Origin: Bacillota bacterium
GTDB taxonomy: Bacteria > Bacillota > Sulfobacillia > Symbiobacteriales > ZC4RG38
DNA length: 47,070 bases
NCBI GenBank assembly: GCA_021890795.1
Contig: JAKKUO010000015.1
Span: 1 to 47,070, forward strand
Reading direction: 5' to 3'
The notes beneath the pieces are model-generated. The model searched no databases, was not told the DNA's origin, and saw only the letters and a list, made by a program, of their open reading frames with translations. Below, in pieces: positions 39,566 through 47,070 of the stretch (position 1 is its first letter; each line of letters begins with the position of its first letter). Position numbers and translations under genes: made by a program.

Positions 39566-41521
39566 TCATTTATCCCGGCTGCCCGCGGCGGACCGCAGCC
39601 GCCGGCCCACCCGCTGCACCGGCGCCCGGCGCTGGGCCAGGTTCGGCAGCTCTGCCCGGGTCGAGAGGACCAGCTGCCGGGCCCGGGCGGCGATCCCCGC
39701 CGGGGTGAGGCCCAGGGCCTCGTAATGGTGCTTCGGGTTGCCGTGGTCCATGAACCGGTCCGGCACCCCCATCCGGTCAACCCGCACCCCGGCGATCCCC
39801 CGGTCCGCCAGGTACTCCAGAACCGCGGAGCCGAAGCCGCCGGCCAGGGAGCCTTCCTCCACCGTCAGGATCAGGCCGGTCTCCCGGGCCAGGGCTTCGA
39901 TAAGCGCCCCGTCCAGGGGCTTGACCCACCGGGGGTTAACCACCGCGGCCTCGATCCCTTCCTCCGCCAGGATGGCCGCGGCCTGAAGGGCCACCGGAGC
40001 CCAGACCCCGAGGGCGAGGATCGCCAGGTCGGAACCCTCCCGGAGCACCTCCGCCTTCCCGATGGGCAGGAGCCGGGGCTCCGGGTCCATGGGCACCCCC
40101 TGGGCCTTGCCCCGGGGGTACCGGAAGGCGAAGGGACCGTCGTGGCAGAGCCCGGTGTAGAGCATGTGCTGCAGTTCGTTTTCGTCCTTCGGGGCGCCGA
40201 TGACGATGTTCGGCACCGTCCGCAGGTAGGCGATGTCGAAAACCCCCTGGTGGGTGGCGCCGTCCTCCACCAGGCCGCCCCGGTCGATGGCGAAGACCAC
40301 CGGCAGGTTCTGCAGGCAGACGTCGTGGATGACCTGGTCGTAGGCCCGCTGCAGGAAGGTGGAGTAGACCGCGAAGACCGGCCGCATGCCCGCCTTGGCC
40401 AGGCCCGCGGCAAAGGTGGCCGCATGCTGCTCCGCGATCCCCACGTCGAAGAACCGATCCGGGAACTGCTTGGCGAACTTGGTTAGGCCGCAGCCCGGCG
40501 CCATGGCCGCGGTGATGGCCACCACCCGGGGGTTGGTCTGGGCCAGCTTTACCAGGGTGTTCCCGAAGACCTCGCTGTAGGTGGGCGGGCCGCCGGCCTG
40601 GGTCTTGCCTGTGGCCACGTCGAAGGGGCCGCCGCCGTGGAACTTCTCCGGCAGCTGTTCGGCGTAGGGCACCCCCTTGCCCTTGGTGGTCACCACGTGG
40701 ACCACCACTGGCTCTTTCAACTTCCGGGCCTGCTGGAGGGCCGCCACCAGGGCGGGGATGTTGTGGCCGTCCACCGGGCCGATGTACGTCCAGCCGAGGT
40801 TTTCGAAGAACATGGTGGGAAGGAGAAGCTGTTTGATGCTCTCCTTCCACCGGTCCACCATCTCCAGGGCGTGGGACCCCACCAGGGGCAGGCTCCGCAG
40901 GAACTCCGCAGTCTGATGCTTGAGGGTCTGGTACCCCGGTCCGGTCCGAATCCGGGCCAGGAACTGGCTGATAGCCCCCACGTTGGGGGAGATGGACATG
41001 GAGTTGTCGTTGAGGACCACGATGACCCGGGTCTTGTCGTGGCCGGCGTGGTCCAGAGCCTCATAGGCCATGCCGCCCGTGAGGGCCCCGTCCCCGATGA
41101 CCGCGACGACCTCGTAGTCCTCTCCCAGGAGGTCCCGGGCCTTGGCCATGCCCACCGCCGCGGAGATGGACGTGGACGCGTGCCCCCAGTGGAAGTGGTC
41201 ATGGGGACTCTCCCGGGGGTCGGTGTAGCCCGCCAGACCCCCGAACTGCCGCAGGGTGTGGAACCGGTCCAGCCGGCCGGTCACCAGCTTGTGGGGGTAG
41301 CTCTGGTGGCTGACGTCCCACAGGATCTTGTCCCGGGGGCTGTCAAAGACCGTGTGGAGGGCCAGGGTCAGCTCCACCGTGCCCAGGTTCGGGGCCAGGT
41401 GCCCCCCGTTCCGGGCGACGGTCTCCAGGATCACCTGGCGGATCTCGGCGGCGAGATCCTGCAGCTCCGCCACTGTGAGCCGTTTCAGTTGATGGGGACC
41501 CTCCAGGTCCTTGAGCCTCAT
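39566..41521 (-). CDS. dxs: 1-Deoxy-D-xylulose-5-phosphate synthase
   Basis: 651 residues; ATG 41521. First enzyme of the MEP isoprenoid pathway: joins pyruvate and glyceraldehyde 3-phosphate with thiamine diphosphate. ThDP/metal motif [20 protein letters not shown] with ...[13 protein letters not shown], active-site text [18 protein letters not shown], the second-domain catalytic region [20 protein letters not shown] and [20 protein letters not shown]. Isoprene units feed the prenyltransferase encoded 80 bases upstream. The C-terminal ~30 residues ([20 protein letters not shown]) extend beyond the core and are basic. Confidence 0.97.
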   Translation of the reverse strand: MRLKDLEGPHQLKRLTVAELQDLAAEIRQVILETVARNGGHLAPNLGTVELTLALHTVFDSPRDKILWDVSHQSYPHKLVTGRLDRFHTLRQFGGLAGYTDPRESPHDHFHWGHASTSISAAVGMAKARDLLGEDYEVVAVIGDGALTGGMAYEALDHAGHDKTRVIVVLNDNSMSISPNVGAISQFLARIRTGPGYQTLKHQTAEFLRSLPLVGSHALEMVDRWKESIKQLLLPTMFFENLGWTYIGPVDGHNIPALVAALQQARKLKEPVVVHVVTTKGKGVPYAEQLPEKFHGGGPFDVATGKTQAGGPPTYSEVFGNTLVKLAQTNPRVVAITAAMAPGCGLTKFAKQFPDRFFDVGIAEQHAATFAAGLAKAGMRPVFAVYSTFLQRAYDQVIHDVCLQNLPVVFAIDRGGLVEDGATHQGVFDIAYLRTVPNIVIGAPKDENELQHMLYTGLCHDGPFAFRYPRGKAQGVPMDPEPRLLPIGKAEVLREGSDLAILALGVWAPVALQAAAILAEEGIEAAVVNPRWVKPLDGALIEALARETGLILTVEEGSLAGGFGSAVLEYLADRGIAGVRVDRMGVPDRFMDHGNPKHHYEALGLTPAGIAARARQLVLSTRAELPNLAQRRAPVQRVGRRLRSAAGSRDK

Positions 41522-41601
41522 CTCGAGTCCTCCTTTTCCGGCTGCGGCCGCCGGGGGCCCGGGCCTGCCGGCTGGGATCGCAGGCTATTCACCGCTCCCG
41601 G

Positions 41602-42489
41602 TTAGCGTTCCCGGGCGACCACGTACTCCACCAGTTCCACCAGGTGCCGGGCCCGCTCCCCAAAGGGCGCCAGGGCCTGGGCGGCGAGCCGGGCCTGCTC
41701 CCGGGCCCGCTGCCGGGCCCCGTCGAGCCCGTAGAGCCGGACGTAGGTGAGCTTGTCCCGGCGCTGGTCGGACCCCGCCGCTTTCCCCATGACGCCGGGA
41801 TCGCCCACCACGTCCAGGATGTCGTCCTGGATCTGGTAGGCGAGGCCGAAGTGCCGGGCGTACTCGGTGAGGGCGGCAAGCTCCTCCGGACCCGCCCCGG
41901 CAATGATGCCACCGATGCGGAGGCAACCGGTAAAGAGGGCCCCGGTCTTCCGGCTGTGGATCGCCTCCAGCTCCTCGGCCCCCGCCAGCCGCCCCTCCCA
42001 CTCCAGGTCCAGCACTTGACCGCCCACCATCCCCGCCGGCCCTGCGGCCCGGGCCAGCTCCACGACCGCCCGGGCCGTCCGCTCCGGCCCCACCCGGGGG
42101 TCTCGGGCCATCTCCCCCATCACCTCGAAGGCCAGGGTGAGGAGGGCGTCCCCGGCCAGGATCGCCATCGCCTCGCCGAAGACCTTATGGTTGGTGGGCC
42201 GGCCCCGGCGCAGGTCGTCGTCGTCCATCGCCGGCAGGTCGTCGTGAATCAGGGAGTAGGTGTGGACCATCTCCACCGCGCAGGCCGCAGGCAGGGCGGC
42301 ATCGGGGTCGCCGCCGCAGAGGCTGGCGGCGCTCAGGACCAAGAAGGGTCGCAGCCGCTTGCCGCCACCCAGGAGGCTGTAGCGCATCGCTTCCACCAGC
42401 CGGGGCGGGCCGGCCCCGGGGCCCAGGTACCGGTCCAGGGCCGCCTCCACCCGGGCTGCAGCCTCCGCCAGGACTTCCGCCAGCGCCAC
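41602..42489 (-). CDS. ispA: Polyprenyl (farnesyl) diphosphate synthase
   Basis: 295 residues. First aspartate-rich motif in IHDDLPAMDDDDLRRGRPTN and second in YQIQDDILDVVGD, plus GGGKRLRPFLVLSAA and GGQVLDLEWEG. These mark trans-prenyltransferases of the farnesyl/geranyl diphosphate synthase class, which condense IPP with allylic diphosphates. The residues before the first motif (EMVHTYSLIHDD) fit short-chain farnesyl synthase of the bacterial IspA type. Two bases separate it from xseB, with dxs downstream: the usual Firmicute xseB-ispA-dxs order. Confidence 0.95.
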   Translation of the reverse strand: MALAEVLAEAAARVEAALDRYLGPGAGPPRLVEAMRYSLLGGGKRLRPFLVLSAASLCGGDPDAALPAACAVEMVHTYSLIHDDLPAMDDDDLRRGRPTNHKVFGEAMAILAGDALLTLAFEVMGEMARDPRVGPERTARAVVELARAAGPAGMVGGQVLDLEWEGRLAGAEELEAIHSRKTGALFTGCLRIGGIIAGAGPEELAALTEYARHFGLAYQIQDDILDVVGDPGVMGKAAGSDQRRDKLTYVRLYGLDGARQRAREQARLAAQALAPFGERARHLVELVEYVVARER

Positions 42490-42491
42490 CC

Positions 42492-42746
42492 TCAGCCCTC
42501 CCTCGGGAGATGGAAGGGCGCGGTGACAGGGCCCTCCGGCCCCACATCCAACAGCTGCTCGATCCGCCCCTCGGCCTCATCCAGCCGGCGCTGGCAGAGC
42601 CGGGCCAGGGCGATGCCTTCCTCAAACAGGGCCAGAGACTCCTCCAGGGTCACCTCGCCGGACTCCAGCCGGCGCACCACCTGCTCGAGCCGTCCCATGG
42701 CTTCCTCGAACCCAAGGGCTGCCAGGTCCCCCGGACCCTTCTCCAT
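42492..42746 (-). CDS. xseB: Exodeoxyribonuclease VII small subunit
   Basis: 84 residues, standard size. The three-helix pattern LGFEEAMGRLEQVVRRLESG, EVTLEESLALFEEGIALARL and CQRRLDEAEGRIEQLLD is diagnostic. It binds XseA to form exonuclease VII, which degrades single-stranded DNA in both directions. It is separated from xseA by 99 bases that contain a promoter-like element, so it may be transcribed with ispA rather than only from the xseA side. Confidence 0.96.
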   Translation of the reverse strand: MEKGPGDLAALGFEEAMGRLEQVVRRLESGEVTLEESLALFEEGIALARLCQRRLDEAEGRIEQLLDVGPEGPVTAPFHLPREG

Positions 42747-42792
42747 AAGCCGTCCTCCCGGTCACGGACTGGGCATCCTCTACCATAGAAAC

Positions 42793-42819
42793 ATCATATC
42801 ACAGTTGCACCTGTTGCAC
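42793..42819 (-). promoter_or_regulatory. Promoter-like -10 and direct repeat upstream of xseB
   Basis: On the minus strand TATGAT (42793-42798) is a good -10, preceded by a TGTGA context, but no good -35 is present at 17 bases. In its place lie two copies of GTGCAAC (42813-42819 and 42804-42810) separated by two bases, a possible activator or repressor site. This AT-rich stretch interrupts an otherwise compact operon. Confidence 0.45.
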
Positions 42820-42845
42820 ATAAGTAGGGAACTCCTGTGGACCCT

Positions 42846-44105
42846 CTACCGGCCCCGCTCCTGGGTGTCAAGCCCTGCCGGCCGCTCCACCGCCGCGTCC
42901 GGGTCCACCCCTTCCACCCGGGCGTCCACCCGGCCCCGCTGGAGCCGCACCCGGATCCGGTCGCCGGGGGCGAGGTCCGCCGCGTCCCGGACTAGGCGGC
43001 CGGCCTCGTCCTGGACGATGGCATACCCCCGGGCCAGCACCCCCAGGGGGCTGAGGGCATCGAGGCGGCCAGCGAGCTCCGCGAGGCGGGAACGCCCCCG
43101 CTCCACCCGGGCCCCGGCTGCGGCGAAGAGCCGGCGGCTCAGCTCGTCCAGCCGCTGCCGGCCCTGGAGCACCCGGTCCAGGGGGCGCCGGAGCACCGGC
43201 CGGGAGGCCCAGGCCTCCAGCCGGGCCCGCTGCCGCCGGAGGTGGAGCCGCACCGCCGCGACCAGCCGCTCCTCGGCGCTGCGGATCTGGGCCCGGAGTT
43301 CGGACTTGGCGGGCACCACCAGCTCCGCAGCGGCCGACGGCGTCGGTGCCCGCAGGTCCGCGACGAAGTCGGCGATGGTGAAGTCCGTCTCATGGCCCAC
43401 CGCGGAGACCACGGGCACCGGGCAGGCGGCGATGGCCCGGGCCAGCCCCTCGTCGTTGAAGGCCCACAGTTCTTCCATGGAGCCACCGCCCCGGCCGATG
43501 ATGATCACGTCCACCCCGGGCACCCGGCTGAGGGCCTGGAGGGCGGCGATGAGGCTCCGGGGGGCCTCCTCCCCCTGGACCAGGGCCGGGGCGAGGAGGA
43601 GGTTGACGTTGGGAAAGCGCCGCCGGGCGACGGTGATCAGGTCCCGGATCGCCGCGCCGGTGGGAGAGGTGACCAGCCCGACGATCCGGGGCAGCCGGGG
43701 CAGGGGGCGCTTGCGGGCCGGGTCAAAGAGCCCTTCGGCCTGGAGCTTGGCCTTCAGCTGCTCGAAGGCCAGGTGCAAGGCCCCACGCCCCGCGGGCTCC
43801 ATTTCCTGGACATAGAGCTGGTAGAGCCCGTCCCGCTCGTAGACCCCGATCCGCCCCCGGGCGATCACCTGCATGCCGTGTTCCGGGGCAAAGGGGAGGC
43901 GCATGGCCTGGGCACGGAACATGACGCACCGGATCTGGGCGTACTCGTCCTTGAGGGTGAAATAACAGTGGCCCGAGGTGTGCCGCTTCCAGTTGGAGAT
44001 CTCGCCCCGAACCCAGAGGTCCTCCAGGAGGGCGTCAGTCTCCAACTGCTCCTTTATGTAAAGCGTCAGAGCCCGGACCGACAGGACAGGCCGCTCCCCG
44101 GGCAT
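42846..44105 (-). CDS. xseA: Exodeoxyribonuclease VII large subunit
   Basis: About 419 residues from ATG 44105 (GTG 44108 also possible). N-terminal OB-fold: SVRALTLYIKEQLETDALLE, DLWVRGEISNWKRHTSGHCY and FTLKDEYAQIRCVMFRAQA. Catalytic domain: LPRLPRIVGLVTSPTGAAIR, DVIIIGRGGGSMEELWAFND and VVSAVGHETDFTIADFVADL, then a long coiled-coil region and the C-terminal SPLGVLARGYAIVQDEAGRL. It is the catalytic subunit of exonuclease VII with XseB. folD lies 63 bases upstream; the start is embedded in an 11-base tandem repeat. Confidence 0.97.
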   Translation of the reverse strand: MPGERPVLSVRALTLYIKEQLETDALLEDLWVRGEISNWKRHTSGHCYFTLKDEYAQIRCVMFRAQAMRLPFAPEHGMQVIARGRIGVYERDGLYQLYVQEMEPAGRGALHLAFEQLKAKLQAEGLFDPARKRPLPRLPRIVGLVTSPTGAAIRDLITVARRRFPNVNLLLAPALVQGEEAPRSLIAALQALSRVPGVDVIIIGRGGGSMEELWAFNDEGLARAIAACPVPVVSAVGHETDFTIADFVADLRAPTPSAAAELVVPAKSELRAQIRSAEERLVAAVRLHLRRQRARLEAWASRPVLRRPLDRVLQGRQRLDELSRRLFAAAGARVERGRSRLAELAGRLDALSPLGVLARGYAIVQDEAGRLVRDAADLAPGDRIRVRLQRGRVDARVEGVDPDAAVERPAGLDTQERGR

Positions 44106-44149
44106 CACCGCCGCATCACTTCCGCATCACTCCGCACGGCCGCATCTCC
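44102..44149 (-). repeat. 11-base tandem repeat array at the xseA start
   Basis: GCATCAC occurs at 44102, 44113 and 44124, an exact 11-base period, followed by degenerate units GCACGGCC and GCATCTCC up to 44149. The unit overlaps the xseA start codon. A helical-period array could bind a protein or be slippage-derived. Confidence 0.55.
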
Positions 44150-44168
44150 GTATCCGTCCGCTTTCGCC

Positions 44169-45035
44169 TCAGTTCGCCAGGCCCCAGAAGGCCTTGGCCG
44201 CCTCCAGGGTGTTCTTCATGAGCTGGGCGATGGTCAGGGGTCCCACACCCCCGGGCACCGGGGTGATGTACCCGGCCACCTCCCGGACGCTGGGGAAGTG
44301 GACGTCCCCCACCAGCTTGTTCTTCGTCCCCGGCACCGGGTTGATCCCCACGTCGATCACCACCGCGCCGGGCTTGACGTACTCGGCGGTCACCATCTCC
44401 GGACGGCCGACGGCCACCACCAGGATGTCCGCCTCCCGGCAGACCGCGGGCAGGTCCTGGGTGCGGGAGTGGCAGATCGTCACCGTGGCGTTGGCCCGCA
44501 GCAAGAGGGCGGCCATCGGCTTGCCCACGATGTTCGACCGGCCTACTACCACCGCCCGCTTCCCCGCGGGGTCGACGCCAACCCGCCGGAGCATGTAGAG
44601 GATTCCGGCGGGGGTGCAGGGGGCGAGGCACGGCTGTCCGCTCCAGAGCCGGCCCACGTTGACGGGGTGGAAGCCGTCCACGTCCTTCCGGGGGTCGATC
44701 TGCTCGATGACCTCCGCCTCGTCCAGATGAGGAGGCAGGGGCAGCTGGACCAGGATGCCATGGACCTCGGGGTCGGCGTTGAGCCGATGGATGAGCTCCA
44801 GCAGCTCTTCCCGGGAAGTGGTGGCCGGCAGGTCGATCCGCTCGGACCGGAACCCCAGCTCTTCGGCCACCTTCTGCTTGTTCCGGGTGTAGATATGGGA
44901 GGCGGGATCATCCCCCACCAACACCACCGTCAACCCCGGCACCCGCCCCCGGGCCCGGAGGGCCGCCACCTCCCGGCCTACCTCCGCCCGGAGTTCCGCC
45001 GCCAATTGCCGGCCGTCGATCACCTGTGCTGCCAT
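44169..45035 (-). CDS. folD: Bifunctional methylenetetrahydrofolate dehydrogenase/cyclohydrolase FolD
   Basis: About 288 residues, the family norm, from ATG 45035 behind AGAGGAAGGG; the longer frame to 45122 lacks a site. [20 protein letters not shown] (catalytic Lys and Tyr region), [48 protein letters not shown] and the NADP-binding [18 protein letters not shown] are clear, ending [19 protein letters not shown]. It interconverts methylene- and formyl-tetrahydrofolate. It starts a new transcription unit after the nusB terminator. Confidence 0.97.
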   Translation of the reverse strand: MAAQVIDGRQLAAELRAEVGREVAALRARGRVPGLTVVLVGDDPASHIYTRNKQKVAEELGFRSERIDLPATTSREELLELIHRLNADPEVHGILVQLPLPPHLDEAEVIEQIDPRKDVDGFHPVNVGRLWSGQPCLAPCTPAGILYMLRRVGVDPAGKRAVVVGRSNIVGKPMAALLLRANATVTICHSRTQDLPAVCREADILVVAVGRPEMVTAEYVKPGAVVIDVGINPVPGTKNKLVGDVHFPSVREVAGYITPVPGGVGPLTIAQLMKNTLEAAKAFWGLAN

Positions 45036-45151
45036 GGGATCCCTTCCTCTCCGCGCCCGGCGGAACCTCTCCGACCGGGCCATCTCCCTCGAGACAACCT
45101 GGAACAGCCGCACAGCGGCCAAGGCTGCGCGACGTGACAGGCTGCAGAAGC

Positions 45152-45178
45152 AGAAAAAGAAGGCGGCCGCCGGCGGCC
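45152..45178 (-). terminator. Rho-independent terminator of the asp23-nusB operon
   Basis: The palindrome GGCCGCCGGCGGCC (45165-45178) can form a short hairpin, followed on the minus strand by GCCTTCTTTTTCTG with a T5 run (45153-45157). It lies about 20 bases after the nusB stop. Confidence 0.7.
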
Positions 45179-45197
45179 ACCGCTCCGGGATGCCTCT

Positions 45198-45641
45198 CTA
45201 CCCACCGGTACCCGGCGCCGGGGGGCTGCCGGCCGCCTGGGCGGCCCGTTCCTTGATGACGCTGCCGAGGATGCCGTTGACGAACCTGCCTGAATCCGCG
45301 GTGCTGTAGGCCTTGGCCAGCTCCACCGCCTCGTTGGCCACCACCGGCGGAGGCACCGACGGAACGTGGAACAGCTCGTACAGGCCAATGCGAAGGATGT
45401 TCCGGTCCACCACCGCCATCCGCTCCAGAGGCCAATCCCTGGAGCGCCGGGCGATCTCCCGGTCCAGTTCCTCCCGGCAGGCCTGCACCCCGCGGACCAG
45501 GGTCTCCGCGTACTCCCGGGCTGCAGGTTCGGGCTTCTCCCGCTCCAGGGCATCCTGCCACGCCTCTTCCAGGTCGGTGCCCACCAGGTCGATCTGATAC
45601 AGAACCTGTAGCGCCAGTTCCCTGGCCCGTCGCCGAATCAT
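45198..45641 (-). CDS. nusB: Transcription antitermination factor NusB
   Basis: 147 residues. RRRARELALQVLYQIDLVGT at the N-terminus, ARRSRDWPLERMAVVDRNIL, RIGLYELFHVPSVPPPVVAN and EAVELAKAYSTADSGRFVNG are signature segments. NusB pairs with NusE (S10) on boxA RNA to promote rRNA operon transcription. It follows the DUF2273 gene by 12 bases and ends the asp23-amaP-DUF2273-nusB operon. The last ~15 residues are Gly/Pro-rich and unconserved. Confidence 0.97.
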   Translation of the reverse strand: MIRRRARELALQVLYQIDLVGTDLEEAWQDALEREKPEPAAREYAETLVRGVQACREELDREIARRSRDWPLERMAVVDRNILRIGLYELFHVPSVPPPVVANEAVELAKAYSTADSGRFVNGILGSVIKERAAQAAGSPPAPGTGG

Positions 45642-45653
45642 GCTGTGAACCTC

Positions 45654-45881
45654 CTAGCGCCCGCTTCCCGGCGGAAGCAGGCGCTCCAGTAGCTCCGCGA
45701 AGCGCTCGGGATTCTCATCCAGATGCTTGCCCAGCCAGTAACCCAGGCCGGTGCACAGGGCAATGAAGAGAGCCCACAGGAGCCCGAAGCGGATCACCAA
45801 CAGGGCGAAGACCAGCCCGCCCAGGCCACCCAGGATCCGGTACCGGTGCCCTTCCAGCTGCTCCAGCCACTGGCGCCACAC
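45654..45881 (-). CDS. DUF2273 small membrane protein
   Basis: 75 residues with one or two closely spaced hydrophobic segments (YRILGGLGGLVFALLVIRFG, LLWALFIALCTGLGYWLG) and a short charged tail HLDENPERFAELLERL. This matches DUF2273 proteins, which accompany asp23 and amaP in Firmicutes and probably belong to the same envelope-stress assembly. Confidence 0.88.
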   Translation of the reverse strand: MWRQWLEQLEGHRYRILGGLGGLVFALLVIRFGLLWALFIALCTGLGYWLGKHLDENPERFAELLERLLPPGSGR

Positions 45882-45928
45882 CCTGGCTCACCCCTGCCCC
45901 AGCGCCGGTCTTCGGGTCCGGCCCGCCG

Positions 45929-46468
45929 TCAGTCCAGGCGGCGCCGGGTGTCGCTGGCGATGTTCTCCACGAAGACCCGAACCTCGGTCACTTCCGCGCC
46001 CACCACCCGGCGAACGCAGGCCCGGACCTCCTCCTGGAGGACGCCGCTGACCTCGGGGATGCTCACATCCGGGCTGATGACCCCCCGGAGTTCGGCCACC
46101 AGGCCCCCGGGACCCTGGGTGACCGTGGCCCGGACCTCCCGGACCCCCCGCACCCCGCGGGCCACCCGCCGGATCAGGTTCTCCACCGCGCTGAGGGCAA
46201 TCCGGACCTCCCCCAGGGGGGTCTCGTGGACCAGGGCCGGCCCGGCCCCCCGGCGGGTGAAGGCGATCAGGATCAGCCGGAGGCTGACGGCAAAGAAAGC
46301 GGCGCCGACCAGGAAGACCACCACCCGGCCGGCTCCGAAGCCCAGGCTATCGATCCACGCCGCCAGGGGGATCCAGTCGGGCACCAGGGCGTAGAGCACC
46401 ATCAGGAACGAGAGGATGGCCAGGCAGATAGTATAAATGGTAAGGATGATCGTATCCAAGACGCCCAC
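45929..46468 (-). CDS. amaP: Alkaline shock response membrane anchor protein AmaP
   Basis: About 179 residues. I prefer GTG 46468 (AGAGGAG ten bases upstream) over GTG 46489. Two N-terminal membrane helices (IILTIYTICLAILSFLMVLY and VVVFLVGAAFFAVSLRLILI) are followed by an Asp23-like soluble domain (GEVRIALSAVENLIRRVARG, VREVRATVTQGPGGLVAEL). In Staphylococcus AmaP anchors Asp23 at the membrane. The gene lies between asp23 and DUF2273, as expected. Confidence 0.92.
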   Translation of the reverse strand: MGVLDTIILTIYTICLAILSFLMVLYALVPDWIPLAAWIDSLGFGAGRVVVFLVGAAFFAVSLRLILIAFTRRGAGPALVHETPLGEVRIALSAVENLIRRVARGVRGVREVRATVTQGPGGLVAELRGVISPDVSIPEVSGVLQEEVRACVRRVVGAEVTEVRVFVENIASDTRRRLD

Positions 46469-46512
46469 TGGCCGTTCGCTCCTCTCCACCCGGCACCGAC
46501 ACCGGACCCGCC

Positions 46513-46914
46513 TCAGCGGACCCGCGCCTCGTCATCCCGGGCCTCCGTCTGGAAAGAAACGCCCTGGACGTGGATATTCACCTCAACCACATCCAGGCCC
46601 GTCATGCTTTCCACTGCCCGCTTGACGTTCTCCTGGACCCGCTGGGCCACGTCGGGAATGCGGACGCCGTACTCGACCACCAGGTAGATGTCGATGGCGC
46701 ACTCCCGCTCCCCGACCTGAACCTTGACCCCCTTGGCCAGGTTCTTCTTGCCCAGCATCTCCACCATGCCGCTGACGAGGCCGCCGGCCATGCCGGCCAC
46801 CCCGTCCACCTCCATCGCGGCGATGCCGGCGATGACCGCAACCACATCGTCGGCAATGCGGACGCTGGACTCAGCGCCCTCCCCGCCCCGGGGGACGGTC
46901 TGATCCTTGGACAA
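46513..46914 (-). CDS. asp23: Asp23/Gls24 family envelope stress protein
   Basis: About 133 residues from TTG 46914, which follows AAGGAGGGG; the frame to 46962 has no site. SVRIADDVVAVIAGIAAMEV, GVAGMAGGLVSGMVEMLGKK, VKVQVGERECAIDIYLVVEY and VESMTGLDVVEVNIHVQGVS are typical Asp23 segments. It is recruited to the membrane by AmaP and linked to alkaline and cell-wall stress. First gene of the operon, with a good promoter upstream. Confidence 0.95.
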   Translation of the reverse strand: MSKDQTVPRGGEGAESSVRIADDVVAVIAGIAAMEVDGVAGMAGGLVSGMVEMLGKKNLAKGVKVQVGERECAIDIYLVVEYGVRIPDVAQRVQENVKRAVESMTGLDVVEVNIHVQGVSFQTEARDDEARVR

Positions 46915-46971
46915 TCCGACCCCTCCTTCCGGGCCTGCCGACCCCTGTGGGGCAGACGCCAAGCCATTCCT

Positions 46972-46999
46972 ATTATACTACCAAAGAGGGTGTTATGAA
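46972..46999 (-). promoter_or_regulatory. Sigma-A-like promoter of the asp23-nusB operon
   Basis: Minus strand: TTCATA (46994-46999, four of six) - 16 bases - TATAAT (46972-46977, perfect -10). The leader to the TTG start is about 50 bases. A perfect TTGACA (47024-47029) lies further up but has no matching -10. The remainder to 47070 contains no gene. Confidence 0.7.
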
Positions 47000-47070
47000 T
47001 AAGCAGGAACTCCCGTTCGACGCTGTCAAGTAGTTTTGGGGAACCTCGAACCCCGAAAGTATGTTCGCAT

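Noticed and set aside
47024-47029. TTGACA upstream of asp23 as a second promoter
   Set aside because: No -10-like hexamer at 16-19 bases; the TTCATA/TATAAT pair nearer the gene is more convincing.
1-47070. tRNA, rRNA, CRISPR arrays, insertion sequences, riboswitches or a replication origin
   Set aside because: Scanning by eye gave no cloverleaf-like sequence, no regularly spaced repeat array, no transposase and no terminal inverted repeats. Weak structured RNAs could be missed without covariance searches.

Overview
The window is about 47 kb of very GC-rich DNA, except for the first ~0.85 kb, which is visibly AT-richer. It looks like the chromosome of a high-GC, endospore-forming Firmicute, with Symbiobacterium/Thermaerobacter-like lineages as the closest impression. 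That is inferred from spo0A and spoIVB, the Gram-positive asp23/amaP/DUF2273 set, a lipoprotein-type solute-binding protein, strong GGAGG-type ribosome binding sites and frequent GTG/TTG starts. No tRNA, rRNA, CRISPR array or transposase was seen. Nearly all genes lie on the minus strand; the long plus-strand frames opposite them are GC artefacts.

Left to right: (1) bases 1-785, the 3' part of an AIPR-type (abortive phage infection family) gene on AT-richer DNA. (2) 882-11391, a minus-strand carbohydrate operon: GH63/MGH1-like glycoside hydrolase, ROK regulator, lipoprotein binding protein, two permeases, a MalK/UgpC-type ATPase, an amylo-alpha-1,6-glucosidase-like protein with an extra N-terminal domain, and a ROK sugar kinase. 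(3) 11392-11753, a gene-free interval with a large nested hairpin. (4) 11754-17983, a Tad/Flp-type pilus or secretion operon (CpaB, CpaE, CpaF, TadB, TadC, TadE and a Gly-rich lipoprotein). (5) 18098-22905, a Rossmann-PAS-PAS-sigma54 activator (BkdR-like), Spo0A with a sigma-H-like promoter, and SpoIVB. (6) 23251-25777, a plus-strand four-gene glycolipid/glycosylation cassette placed between spoIVB and recN. (7) 25879-29257, recN, argR and nadK. (8) 29497-33233, three uncharacterised genes: a Pro/Gly/Ala-rich protein, a lipoprotein and a Cys-rich protein with an EF-hand-like loop. (9) 33586-38241, a full-length glutamate synthase large subunit behind a sigma-A-like promoter and a perfect GlnR/TnrA-type box. 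(10) 38575-46914, tlyA, dxs, ispA, xseB, xseA, folD, nusB, DUF2273, amaP and asp23.

Blocks 5, 7 and 10 together form the well-known Firmicute backbone asp23-amaP-nusB-folD-xseAB-ispA-dxs-tlyA-nadK-argR-recN-spoIVB-spo0A. Here two blocks interrupt it: gltB with the three unknown genes between tlyA and nadK, and the glycosylation cassette between recN and spoIVB. In Bacillus the neighbourhood of spo0A holds bkdR and the bkd branched-chain acid genes. Here the BkdR-like activator remains but is followed by the tad operon.

The most promising leads are the GlnR/TnrA box upstream of gltB, the three uncharacterised genes at 29497-33233, the domain fusion in the debranching-like enzyme, the CTG-initiated membrane glycosyltransferase cassette, and the 91-nt nested hairpin between the sugar and tad operons.
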